Source: Gemmatimonadota bacterium
GTDB taxonomy: Bacteria; Gemmatimonadota; Gemmatimonadetes; Longimicrobiales; Gaopeijiaceae
Reading direction: 5' to 3'
Length of the DNA stretch: 64,000 nucleotides
Assembly (NCBI GenBank): GCA_030428885.1
Contig: JAUIEJ010000008.1
Location: 124,001-188,000, forward strand
Made by a program: the position numbers and the translations under genes. Positions 1 through 7,688 of the stretch are shown here, piece after piece. Numbering within the stretch: position 1 is the first letter of the stretch; each line of letters opens with the position of its first letter. The notes beneath the pieces are model-generated. The model made no database searches. It worked only from the letters and a program-made list of their open reading frames with translations, and was not told the origin of the DNA.

Positions 1-2
1 CG

Positions 3-656
3 GCGCGAGCCGCCGGGGCGGGCGGTCTGCCCGACGAAGAAGATGTGGGCCACCGCACCCTGGTGGCCCTCTCGAAGGTGGGTCTGGCCCTCCGGGAACA
101 AGCCTGGAAGGAGTCCGTGCCCGCGGGCCTCAACCCCACCCAGGCCCAGGTGCTCGTGGTTCTGGGCCGGGCGCCCGGGTCGGGCATGCGCCTTTCCGCC
201 ATCGCCGACCATCTGGGGGTCAGCGCCCCCACCGCCTCGGACTCCGTGTCGACGTTGGTCTCGAAGGGACTCGTGTCGAAGGGGCCGGCCCCGGACGACG
301 GGCGGGCATTGGCGGTGATCCTCACCGCCGAGGGCGAGGCCCGGGCCCGGGAGATGGCCGAGTGGCCGGACCTGCTCCTCTCGGCCGTGGACGTGCTCGA
401 GCCCGACGAGGAGGCCGTTCTCTTGAAAGGGCTTCTGAAGGTGATCCGGGAGCTCCAGGAGCAGGGGCGGATCGCCGCCTCTCGGATGTGCCTCACGTGC
501 CGGTACTTCCGCCCCCACGTGCACGCCGATGTCCGGGCGCCCCACCACTGCGCGTTCGTGGACGCTCCGTTCGGCGACCGCGATCTCCGGGTGGACTGTA
601 TCGACCACGAATCCGCGGATCCCACGCCCGGTCGGCCCGCACCGGTGGGAGTTTAG
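3..656 (+). CDS. MarR-family winged-helix regulator with C-terminal Cys/His cluster (5' end cut by window)
   Basis: The reading frame is open to the left edge, so the true start may lie outside; GTG at 45 is the first internal candidate. From that GTG the first ~100 residues form a MarR-like winged helix with a recognition segment (SAIADHLGVSAPTASDSVSTLV) and a wing ending in DDGRA, followed by the dimer helices. The C-terminal ~55 residues are unusual for MarR: CxxC at 149/152, then HHC, then CxxH near the end, a pattern suited to binding a metal ion or Fe-S centre. That suggests redox or metal sensing, which is inference. The stop (654-656) overlaps the stop of the convergent permease gene by two bases. 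The target genes are unknown. Confidence 0.8.
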   Translation, partial: ARAAGAGGLPDEEDVGHRTLVALSKVGLALREQAWKESVPAGLNPTQAQVLVVLGRAPGSGMRLSAIADHLGVSAPTASDSVSTLVSKGLVSKGPAPDDGRALAVILTAEGEARAREMAEWPDLLLSAVDVLEPDEEAVLLKGLLKVIRELQEQGRIAASRMCLTCRYFRPHVHADVRAPHHCAFVDAPFGDRDLRVDCIDHESADPTPGRPAPVGV

Positions 657-1945
657 CCCCTACCGACGCGCACCAGCGCGCGGATCAGGAGTCCCCCGCC
701 CAGGAGTCCCGACCCCAGCAACCAGATGCCGGGCTCCACCCAGAAGGCCAGACCGACGCAGCCCAGGAGTCCCATGGACGGAATCCACGGGGGGAAGAGC
801 CGCTGAGACCGGGGGAGCCGGAGGGCCGCCAGATTCGTGACGGCATAATAGACGAGCACCGTGAAGGCGCTGAACGACCAGGTGGTGCGGACATCGCCCA
901 CGAGGCAGAGCGCCGCCACGGCCGCGCCGCAGGCCCACACCGAAGCCACGGGACTGGAGCGGGCTTCGTCGACCCGGGCCAGGGACTGCGGCGCGTCTCC
1001 TCGGCGAGCCATGGCCAGGAGCACCCGGGAGAGGCCCAACACCAGGTTCAACAGTACCCCGGCCATGGCGGCCACCGCCGCGACCGCCACGACGAGGCCC
1101 AGTCCCGGGCGGGCGAGGGCCTCGGCGACCGCCTCGAGAGGGGCCGCCGTCCCCACGGCCGCGGCACCGAACGCTTCGGCCCCCAGCACGCCGACGCCGG
1201 AGGCGGCCATGACCAGATAAAGCAGCGTCACGGCACCCACCGTGGCCACGATGGCCCGGGGGATGACCCGGCGGGGCTCCCGCACCTCCTCGCCCAGGGT
1301 GGCGACCCGTCCGTAACCGGTGAAGGCCACGAACATGAGGGCGCTGCCGTGGAGCAGGTCGCGGAGGGCGGGGGTGTCGGAGAGAGCCGGGAAGAGGGGA
1401 ATGAACCGCGCCCGTCCGTCCGTCAGGGCCACCGGGAGAGCAAACACCGCCAGGGTCAGGAGGCCGAGGAGCGCGAGTCCCACGACCACCGCGTTGCCGG
1501 TGTTGGAGCGGCGGATCCCGCCGGCCACGAAGGCTGTCACCCCGAGGGTCGCGATCACGGCCAGGGCTACCGACCCCCGGCCCGCCTCGGCGCCGGCGAG
1601 GTCGAAGAGATACCCGGCCAGCCCCAGCGCCGCCGTGGCGGCCGACGCGCTCTTGGCCAGCAGGAACATCCAGCCGGCGCTGAACCCCAGCCACGGGGTG
1701 AGCCACAGGTGGCCGTACTCGTAGGTACCGCCACTTACGGGATGGGCCGCCGCGAGTTGGGCGCTGGAGAGCCCGTTGGCGGCGGCTACCACGGCGGCGA
1801 TCGCCGTGGCCGCCAGCACCGTGGATCCGGCCACTCCCGCAGCGATCCCCACGCTCACGAACACCCCCGTACCCACCATGGATCCCAGCCCCAGGAGCAC
1901 GGCGCCCCAGAGGCCGACCTCCCGGCGAAGGCGGGACCCGGTCAC
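653..1945 (-). CDS. APC-superfamily amino-acid permease
   Basis: 430 residues with about 12 hydrophobic segments and the APC N-terminal signature ([24 protein letters not shown]), so an inner-membrane amino-acid or amine transporter; the substrate cannot be read from sequence. I chose the GTG at 1945 because it overlaps the TGA of the upstream acetyltransferase gene as GTGA. The longer open frame up to 2074 only shadows that gene and adds a non-membrane, Pro/Arg-rich stretch. With the acetyltransferase it forms a two-gene unit leaving the arsR operator divergently, so ArsR may control it. Cargo related to arsenic, such as an organoarsenical amino acid, is speculation. Confidence 0.85.
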   Translation of the reverse strand: MTGSRLRREVGLWGAVLLGLGSMVGTGVFVSVGIAAGVAGSTVLAATAIAAVVAAANGLSSAQLAAAHPVSGGTYEYGHLWLTPWLGFSAGWMFLLAKSASAATAALGLAGYLFDLAGAEAGRGSVALAVIATLGVTAFVAGGIRRSNTGNAVVVGLALLGLLTLAVFALPVALTDGRARFIPLFPALSDTPALRDLLHGSALMFVAFTGYGRVATLGEEVREPRRVIPRAIVATVGAVTLLYLVMAASGVGVLGAEAFGAAAVGTAAPLEAVAEALARPGLGLVVAVAAVAAMAGVLLNLVLGLSRVLLAMARRGDAPQSLARVDEARSSPVASVWACGAAVAALCLVGDVRTTWSFSAFTVLVYYAVTNLAALRLPRSQRLFPPWIPSMGLLGCVGLAFWVEPGIWLLGSGLLGGGLLIRALVRVGRG

Positions 1946-2442
1946 CCGGTACTCCCGAGCGACTCCGCGAGGTGCAGCTTCATGCCCTCGTGGCTCGCCG
2001 TGAACCCGAGGGACTCGTAGAAGGCCACCGCTCGGGGGCGCTGCTTGTCGGTGGTGAGCTGGACCATGCCGCATCCCCGCTCCCGCGCCCGCTCCACCGC
2101 GTGGGTCACGAGAAGGCGGCCCAGTCCGGACGACCGGAGATGCCGGGCGACCCGCACCCCTTCGATCTGGGCCCGCCAGCTGCCCCGGTAGGTGAGCGAC
2201 GGGATCAGGGTGAGCTGGAGCATGCCCACCACCGTCCCGTCGAGGTCGGCCACCAGGAGGGCCTGATTCCCATCGGAGGCGATTGCCGCATAGGCGGTCG
2301 CGTATCGCTCGGAGAGCGGGAGAGACGGGTCCTCCCGGGTCGCCCCCAGGGGGTCGTCGGCCAGAAGGGCCACCAGTGACGGGAGGTCGGACTCCCGGGC
2401 GTCGCGGAGTCGTACATCGGGTCGGGAGGGTGTGGTTGACAT
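1942..2442 (-). CDS. GNAT-family N-acetyltransferase
   Basis: 166 residues covering one GNAT domain: the N-terminal strand/helix [18 protein letters not shown], the acetyl-CoA loop with RSSGLGRLL, and the C-terminal motif [11 protein letters not shown]. The ATG at 2442 fits the start of the domain and lies at the edge of the arsR operator palindrome (2441-2460). No ribosome-binding site precedes it, so a leaderless or very short leader is likely. It is translationally coupled to the APC permease downstream. The substrate is unknown. It is not of the phosphinothricin-acetyltransferase type and differs from the ArsN2-like protein at 3735. Control by ArsR is inferred from the operator position. 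Confidence 0.85.
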   Translation of the reverse strand: MSTTPSRPDVRLRDARESDLPSLVALLADDPLGATREDPSLPLSERYATAYAAIASDGNQALLVADLDGTVVGMLQLTLIPSLTYRGSWRAQIEGVRVARHLRSSGLGRLLVTHAVERARERGCGMVQLTTDKQRPRAVAFYESLGFTASHEGMKLHLAESLGSTG

Positions 2443-2463
2443 ATCAACGCCGCTTGATATAAT
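2436..2463 (+). promoter_or_regulatory. Consensus sigma-70-type promoter of arsR, predicted leaderless transcript
   Basis: TTGACA at 2436-2441 and TATAAT at 2458-2463, both perfect consensus hexamers, with a 16-bp spacer. The expected transcription start, about 7 nt after the -10 box, falls on or next to the arsR ATG at 2470, and no Shine-Dalgarno sequence fits between, so the arsR mRNA should be leaderless. Confidence 0.8.
2441..2460. promoter_or_regulatory. ArsR operator, perfect palindrome (copy 1)
   Basis: ATATCAA-N6-TTGATAT, a perfect 7+7 inverted repeat that fills the spacer between the -35 and -10 boxes of the arsR promoter and touches the start codon of the divergent acetyltransferase gene. 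ArsR/SmtB repressors typically bind such ATCAA-N6-TTGAT dyads. Bound repressor would block RNA polymerase in both directions. Confidence 0.8.
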
Positions 2464-2469
2464 TCGCCC

Positions 2470-2799
2470 ATGTCCGAGACCACGCTTCCTTCCGCGGCCC
2501 TCCTCCAGCGCTTCCAGGCGGTGGCCGAGGAGACCCGATTCGAGATCGTGCGCCGCCTCTCCGGTGGGGAGCGCTGCGTGTGCGAGCTCCAGTCGGATCT
2601 GGACGCGGCCCAGTCTCGCCTCTCGTTCCACCTGAAGAAGCTCAAGGACGCCGGCGTGGTGTCCGACCGCCGGGACGGTCGGTGGGTCTACTATGCCCTC
2701 GTCCCCGGCGCGCTGGAAGAGATGCGGGCCTTTCTCGGAGAAGTGAAGCCCGAGGAGACTTGGCGGGCGCCCCGTGTTTCGGGGGACTGCTGCTCGTGA
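2470..2799 (+). CDS. arsR: ArsR-family As(III)-responsive repressor
   Basis: 109 residues, the usual ArsR length. The winged helix carries CVCEL with Cys36 and Cys38 next to the recognition helix, the classical As(III)/Sb(III) site of ArsR, and the recognition helix reads [18 protein letters not shown] further Cys pair (107/108) is at the C-terminus and could supply a third thiolate. It should release its operator when As(III) binds. It is the first gene of the arsenic operon, with a consensus promoter and operator directly upstream and a second operator copy just after its stop. Autoregulation is inferred from this layout. Confidence 0.93.
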   Translation: MSETTLPSAALLQRFQAVAEETRFEIVRRLSGGERCVCELQSDLDAAQSRLSFHLKKLKDAGVVSDRRDGRWVYYALVPGALEEMRAFLGEVKPEETWRAPRVSGDCCS

Positions 2800-2827
2800 T
2801 CCTCGAACCTCTCTTTTTTTCTCCAAC

Positions 2828-2847
2828 ATATCAACGTTCGTTGATCG
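2828..2847. promoter_or_regulatory. ArsR operator (copy 2) in the arsR-arsM gap
   Basis: ATATCAA-CGTTCG-TTGATCG: the same left arm as copy 1, the same 6-bp spacing and a right arm matching at 5 of 7 positions. It lies 28 bp after the arsR stop and 13 bp before the arsM ATG, just upstream of a strong ribosome-binding site (GGAGGAG, about 2849-2855). It suggests separate control of arsM and the downstream genes. No convincing -35/-10 pair was identified with it. Confidence 0.65.
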
Positions 2848-2860
2848 ACGGAGGAGTCCC

Positions 2861-3742
2861 ATGGATACCGAACTGAAATCGGTGGTGCGTCGGAAGTACG
2901 GAGAGGCGGCCACCCGCGCCGCCCAGGGTGACAAAGGCACGTGCTGCGGCACCTCGAGCGGGTGCGGGGAGACCGACCCCATCACCCGCGACCTGTACGA
3001 CGACGAGACGGCCGCCTCCCTGCCCCAGACGGCCATCGGCGCGTCATTGGGCTGCGGCAATCCCACGGCTCTGGCCGATCTCCACGAGGGAGAGGTGGTG
3101 CTGGATCTGGGGAGCGGCGGCGGCATCGACGTGCTCCTGAGCGCTCGCCGCGTGGGCCCCACGGGCAAGGCCTACGGGCTCGACATGACCGACGAGATGT
3201 TGGCCCTGGCCCGGCGCAACGCCGCCGAGGCCGGCGCCACCAACGTGGAGTTCCTGAAGGGCGACATCGAGTCGATTCCCCTCCCCGACGAAAGCGTCGA
3301 CGTCATCATCAGCAACTGCGTCATCAACCTCTCGGGCGACAAGGCCACGGTATTGAGGGAGGCCTTCCGGGTGCTGAAGCCCGGGGGCCGCTTCGCCGTC
3401 TCCGACGTGGTGGTCCGGGGCGAGATTCCGTCCGAGATCCGACGGAGCATGGAGCTCTGGGTCGGATGCGTGGCCGGCGCCCTGGAGATGAACGAATTCG
3501 AGCGCCTGCTGGTGGAGGCCGGCTTCGAGGATCCGTCGCTGGAGCCCACCCGCGTCTACGAGCCCGAAGACGCCCGGGCCGTGCTGGAGGAGGCGGGCGT
3601 CGACGTCGACGCCCTGGCCGAATCCGTGGACGGCCGGATCCTGTCGGCCTTCGTCCGGGCCCGGAAGCCCGCCGCGGCCCACGCCGGCGCGTCGACGTCG
3701 GCCGCCGACGAAGCCTGCTGCGGCCCCGACTGCTGTGGGTGA
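2861..3742 (+). CDS. arsM: Arsenite S-adenosylmethionine methyltransferase
   Basis: 293 residues. ArsM methylates As(III) stepwise using SAM in the cytoplasm. Visible are the SAM-binding motif [14 protein letters not shown], the N-terminal Cys cluster (Cys28, 29, 35), Cys153 in SNCVINL and Cys203 in WVGCVAGAL. The last two are 50 residues apart, the spacing of the conserved As(III)-binding cysteines in the family. An extra Cys pair motif (CCGPDCCG) closes the protein. The ATG at 2861 was preferred to upstream in-frame codons because a GGAGGAG ribosome-binding site precedes it. Operator copy 2 lies directly upstream. The gene overlaps the next one by 8 nt. Confidence 0.95.
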   Translation: MDTELKSVVRRKYGEAATRAAQGDKGTCCGTSSGCGETDPITRDLYDDETAASLPQTAIGASLGCGNPTALADLHEGEVVLDLGSGGGIDVLLSARRVGPTGKAYGLDMTDEMLALARRNAAEAGATNVEFLKGDIESIPLPDESVDVIISNCVINLSGDKATVLREAFRVLKPGGRFAVSDVVVRGEIPSEIRRSMELWVGCVAGALEMNEFERLLVEAGFEDPSLEPTRVYEPEDARAVLEEAGVDVDALAESVDGRILSAFVRARKPAAAHAGASTSAADEACCGPDCCG

Positions 3743-4202
3743 TCCAAACCCGGCCGTACGGCCGGCGACGGCCGACGATCTGCCGGCGATCCTGGCGCTG
3801 CTGGAGGCCGACGGCCTTCCGGCCGCCGGGGTCGCCGAGGCCCTGGCCACGTTTCGGGTGGCGGAGGATGACGGCCGAATCGTCGGCGTGGCCGGCCTGG
3901 AGGTCCACGGCCCCGACGGCGTGCTCCGTTCGGTGGCCGTGGACGGGAGTCGGCGGGGGGAAGGCCTGGGCCGGCGCCTCGTGGAGGCGACCCTCGGCGA
4001 GGCGCGCCGTCTCGGGCTCACCCACCTCTACCTCCTCACCACCACCGCCGAACGGTGGTTCCCCCGCTACGGCTTCCAGGTCGTGGAGCGGGAGTCCGCG
4101 TCGCCGGCCGTTCGGGCCAGCGTGGAGTTCGCGGAGGCCTGCCCCGCCACGGCCGTCGCCATGCGCCTGACCCTGCACGACCCCCGCCCCCCCGTCCTCT
4201 GA
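3735..4202 (+). CDS. arsN2: ArsN2-like GNAT acetyltransferase
   Basis: 155 residues from a GTG that overlaps the end of arsM by 8 nt. It is a single GNAT domain with the acetyl-CoA loop SRRGEGLGRRLV and the segment HLYLLTTTAERWFPRYGF, then a tail (VRASVEFAEACPATAVAMRL) that I recognise from proteins annotated as arsenic-resistance acetyltransferase ArsN2. The substrate in vivo is not established for the family. Its position inside the ars operon, between the methyltransferase and the exporter genes, supports a role in arsenic detoxification. The gene symbol rests on sequence resemblance only. Confidence 0.8.
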   Translation: MGDPNPAVRPATADDLPAILALLEADGLPAAGVAEALATFRVAEDDGRIVGVAGLEVHGPDGVLRSVAVDGSRRGEGLGRRLVEATLGEARRLGLTHLYLLTTTAERWFPRYGFQVVERESASPAVRASVEFAEACPATAVAMRLTLHDPRPPVL

Positions 4203-4221
4203 ACACCCCGATCCGACCCCC

Positions 4222-4989
4222 ATGCGAACCGCACTGATCAGCGACATCCACGGCAACCTCCCCGCGCTGGAGGCGGTCCTGGCGCACCTCGACGCCCGCA
4301 CCGACGTCGACGCCGTCTATCACCTTGGCGACCTGGTGGGCTACGCCCCCTGGCCCAACGAGGTGGTGGAGACGATGCGGCGTCGGGGCATGGCTGGGGT
4401 CGCGGGCAACTACGATTCCACCACCGCCACCGACTACGCCCATTGCGGCTGCAAGTACGAGGATCCGCGCCAGGAGGCGCTGAGTCACGAGAGTTACGCG
4501 TGGACCCGGGCCCACGTCACGCCTGAGACGAAGCGGTGGCTCGGGGGACTCCCGTTCCGCATCGACCTCCGGCCCCTGGGAGGTCACACGGGGGGGCCGC
4601 GGCTGGTGCTGGTCCACGGCAACCCCGTGCTGAACACGGTCTACTGGACCGAGGACCGCTCCGACGCCTTCTGTTCGAAGATGGCGCAGCATCTCGGCGT
4701 ACGGGCCGGCGACGTCGCGGCCTTCGGCCACACCCACAAGCCGTGGACCCGGGTGGTGGACGACGTCCGCTTCGTGAACACCGGTTCCGTGGGACGCCCC
4801 AAGGACGGGGATCCCCGGGCCGGGTACGTGGTGGTGGAGATGGACGGCGAGAAGGCCGACGTCGAGTTCGTGCGTGTGGAGTACGACGTGGCCCGGGCCG
4901 CCGCCGGGATCCGGGAGAGCGCGCTCCCCGACGAGTTCGCCGTGCACCTGGAGCAGGGATCCACCACGTCGAAGGGGGGAGTGGCATGA
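4222..4989 (+). CDS. Calcineurin-like metallophosphoesterase of the ars operon
   Basis: 255 residues with the metallophosphoesterase motifs in order: SDIHGN (Asp8, His10), [13 protein letters not shown] (replacing the usual GNHD), LVHGNP and GHTHKPW. The fold is that of YfcE/COG0639-type phosphodiesterases. An insert contains a His-Cys-Gly-Cys motif (in [11 protein letters not shown]) that could bind a metal or As(III). It starts 19 nt after the acetyltransferase gene and its TGA overlaps the acr3 ATG (ATGA), so it is produced together with the exporter. The substrate is unknown; hydrolysis of an arsenate- or phosphate-containing metabolite is speculation. Confidence 0.88.
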   Translation: MRTALISDIHGNLPALEAVLAHLDARTDVDAVYHLGDLVGYAPWPNEVVETMRRRGMAGVAGNYDSTTATDYAHCGCKYEDPRQEALSHESYAWTRAHVTPETKRWLGGLPFRIDLRPLGGHTGGPRLVLVHGNPVLNTVYWTEDRSDAFCSKMAQHLGVRAGDVAAFGHTHKPWTRVVDDVRFVNTGSVGRPKDGDPRAGYVVVEMDGEKADVEFVRVEYDVARAAAGIRESALPDEFAVHLEQGSTTSKGGVA

Positions 4990-6107
4990 GTGGCGCCCAG
5001 GGCGGTGTGGCCCAGCGGATGTCGCTGCTGGACCGCTACCTCACGGTCTGGATCGGCGCCGCCATGGTCCTGGGGGTGGCCCTGGGCACCCTGTGGCCCG
5101 AGCCGGTGGCCGCCCTCAACCGGGCGACCCAGATCGGCACGACGTCGATCCCCATCGCCATCGGCCTGATCCTCATGATGTACCCGCCCCTGGCCAAGGT
5201 GCGGTACGAGGAGCTCGGCGACGTCTTCCGTGACGGGAAGATCCTGGGGCTGTCCCTGATCCAGAACTGGGTCATCGGGCCCCTGCTCATGTTCGGGCTG
5301 GCGGTGCTGTTCCTCCGGGACCACCCGGAGTTGATGGTGGGGCTGATTCTCATCGGTCTCGCCCGCTGCATCGCCATGGTCATCGTCTGGAACGACCTGG
5401 CCGACGGTGACCCCGAGTACGCGGCCGGCCTCGTGGCGTTCAACTCGGTGTTCCAGGTGCTCTTCTACTCGGTGTACGCCTGGGTCTTCATCACCGTGGT
5501 GCCCGAGTGGCTCGGCCTGGAGGGCATGGCCGTGGACATCACCATGGGGCAGATTGCCGAGAGCGTGTTCATCTATCTGGGCGTGCCGTTCCTGGCGGGC
5601 ATGCTCACCCGTTTCGTGGGGCTGAAGCTCAAGGGCGCCGAGTGGTACCACGAGCGGTTCATCCCCGCCATCAGCCCCCTGACCCTGGTGGCCCTGCTGT
5701 TCACCATCGTGGTCATGTTCTCCACCCAGGGCGAAGCCATCGTGGCCGAGCCGGTCAACGTGGTGCGGGTGGCGATCCCGCTGCTCATCTACTTCCTGGC
5801 CATGTTCGCCGTCACCTTCTTCATGAGCCGGGCCGTGGGGGCCGACTACCGACGTACCACGACCCTTTCGTTCACGGCGGCCTCCAACAACTTCGAGCTC
5901 GCCATCGCGGTGGCGGTGGGCACCTTCGGCATCGCCCACGGCGCCGCCTTCGCTGCGGTGATCGGCCCCCTGGTGGAGGTGCCGGTGCTCATCGCCCTGG
6001 TGAACGTGGCCCTGCGTTGGCGCCGGAAGTACTTCCCCGACGAGCAGGCCCGCATCGAGGAGGTGTCGAACTGCGCCGTACCGTCGGGGGTGTCGGCCCG
6101 GGACTGA
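4986..6107 (+). CDS. acr3: Acr3-family arsenite efflux transporter
   Basis: 373 residues with about ten membrane segments, the usual Acr3 length. The two diagnostic residues are present: Cys128 in [13 protein letters not shown] and Glu304 in SNNFELAIA, both required for As(III) transport in characterised Acr3 proteins. It expels arsenite across the inner membrane using the proton gradient. The start codon overlaps the stop of the metallophosphoesterase gene (ATGA), which makes translational coupling likely. It is the last gene of the ars operon. No arsenate reductase gene (arsC) follows, so arsenate reduction, if present, is encoded elsewhere. Confidence 0.96.
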   Translation: MSGAQGGVAQRMSLLDRYLTVWIGAAMVLGVALGTLWPEPVAALNRATQIGTTSIPIAIGLILMMYPPLAKVRYEELGDVFRDGKILGLSLIQNWVIGPLLMFGLAVLFLRDHPELMVGLILIGLARCIAMVIVWNDLADGDPEYAAGLVAFNSVFQVLFYSVYAWVFITVVPEWLGLEGMAVDITMGQIAESVFIYLGVPFLAGMLTRFVGLKLKGAEWYHERFIPAISPLTLVALLFTIVVMFSTQGEAIVAEPVNVVRVAIPLLIYFLAMFAVTFFMSRAVGADYRRTTTLSFTAASNNFELAIAVAVGTFGIAHGAAFAAVIGPLVEVPVLIALVNVALRWRRKYFPDEQARIEEVSNCAVPSGVSARD

Positions 6108-6202
6108 GGGCCCGCCGGGTCACCGGTGCCCGGGGACCGTCGTACGTTGGTCCTGAACCCGGAGGCCGGAGGGGCGCAGTGGGGACACGGTGGTGGAACG
6201 AC

Positions 6203-7618
6203 ATGGGTCGGGCGGGGCGCATTCGGGCGCTGTTCCCGGCCATCGCCCTGGGGGCCCTCGCGGCGGCGGCCGGGGGCGCACAGGCCCAGGACATGGGGAC
6301 CCTCCGCCCCGGCGCCGTGGACTCGGCGGGAGCCTACGCCGTCTACCTGCCCTCGACCTACACGCCCGAGCGGGCCTGGCCCGTGCTCTTCGTCCTCGAT
6401 CCCCGGGGGCGCGCCGTGCCGGCCCTCACGCGCTTCCGGGACGGGGCGGAGGAGCTGGGCTGGGTCGTGGTCAGTTCGTACGACTCCCGCAGCGACGTGC
6501 CCGAAGATCGGAACACCCCGGCCTTCAACGCCATGCTGGACGACATCCAGGAACGGGTGCGGGTGGATCCTCGCCGGCTCTACCTCGCCGGCTTCTCGGG
6601 TACGGCCGAATCGTCGTGGTATCTGGCGTTGGCCCTTCCCGGGCACGTGGCCGGTGTGGTGGCCGCAGGCTTCGGGCTGCCGTCGGAAGTGCGGTTCCGC
6701 ATGCTCTTCGCCGAAGAGGAGGCGGGCTTCGCCGTGTATGGGACTGCGGGCCGCCTCGGATTCAACTACGAAGACGTGGTGGACATGGATGGGGCGCTGG
6801 GGGACCTGGGCGTGGTGCACCGGGCGGCCTACTTCGAGGGTGGCCACACCTGGATGCCCGACGCCCTGGCCACCGACGCTCTCCGGTGGCTCGAGCTCCG
6901 GGCCATGCGCGACGGGCTCCGGGCCGTGGATCCCGGCTTCGTGGCGCGGGAGCGGGACGGCGTGATCCGGCGAGCCGAGGCCCTGGCGTCGAACGGATGG
7001 GTGCGGGAGGCGGTGGAACTCCTGGACGACGCGGCGGGGGACTTCGAGGAGACGGCGCCCCTGGAGGCGCTTCGCGCCCGTCTGGCGGAGCGTCGGGACT
7101 ACACGGAGCAGGTGGCCCGCCGGGCACGGGACGCCCGGGAAGCCACCAACTATTCCGGCCGGCTCCGGGAGCGCTTCGGCGGCGGGCCCGGTGATCGCCC
7201 CCGGACCTCACCCGAAGAGCTGGTGGACGAGCTCGACCTGGAGGCGCTTCTGGCCCGAGCCGGGGGCCATGACCGAGCCGACGCCCTCCAGGCCCGCCGT
7301 CTCCTGGCGTCGGCGGGTGTGCTACTGTCGTTCTACGGACCCCGGGACGCCCTGGCCCAGGGCCGGCCCGGCATCGCCCTGGACTACGTGGACACGGCCG
7401 AGCGGATCCGCCCGGGCGACCCGGGCCTGTGCCGCTTCCGGGCGGCGGCCCTCGGGGCGCTGGAGCGGCTGGACGACGCCTTCGAGGCTCTACGGTGCTG
7501 GGTGGACGGGGCCGGCGTGGACGGCGCCGCGGTTCGAGGCGAGGCCGGGTTGGAGCCCCTTCGGGCCGACCCGCGCTTCGAGGCGCTGCTGGCCGAGCTG
7601 GACCGGGGCGGTCGATAG
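6203..7618 (+). CDS. Secreted alpha/beta-hydrolase-like protein with C-terminal helical repeats
   Basis: 471 residues. A Sec signal peptide ends near AQAQ (about residue 28). The next ~220 residues resemble PHB-depolymerase/esterase-type alpha/beta hydrolases, with a nucleophile-elbow-like GFSGTA and a late His in EGGHTWMP as candidate triad members. The C-terminal half is Ala/Leu/Arg-rich and probably a TPR-like helical array (ALDYVDTAERIRPGD and similar units). ATG 6203 was chosen because it starts the signal peptide; an in-frame GTG at 6179 is possible. It stands 95 nt after acr3 and has no evident link to arsenic. The substrate is unknown. Confidence 0.7.
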   Translation: MGRAGRIRALFPAIALGALAAAAGGAQAQDMGTLRPGAVDSAGAYAVYLPSTYTPERAWPVLFVLDPRGRAVPALTRFRDGAEELGWVVVSSYDSRSDVPEDRNTPAFNAMLDDIQERVRVDPRRLYLAGFSGTAESSWYLALALPGHVAGVVAAGFGLPSEVRFRMLFAEEEAGFAVYGTAGRLGFNYEDVVDMDGALGDLGVVHRAAYFEGGHTWMPDALATDALRWLELRAMRDGLRAVDPGFVARERDGVIRRAEALASNGWVREAVELLDDAAGDFEETAPLEALRARLAERRDYTEQVARRARDAREATNYSGRLRERFGGGPGDRPRTSPEELVDELDLEALLARAGGHDRADALQARRLLASAGVLLSFYGPRDALAQGRPGIALDYVDTAERIRPGDPGLCRFRAAALGALERLDDAFEALRCWVDGAGVDGAAVRGEAGLEPLRADPRFEALLAELDRGGR

Positions 7619-7688
7619 CCGGCGGTGATTGCCCCGAACGGGTCCGGGGTCGCATTCTCCCGCCTCGTTCCTTCCGCCGGGAGTCTCC

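Noticed and set aside
2811-2823. T-run after arsR as an intrinsic terminator
   Set aside because: No stable hairpin precedes the TTTTTTT stretch, and arsM follows within 40 nt with an operator and ribosome-binding site.
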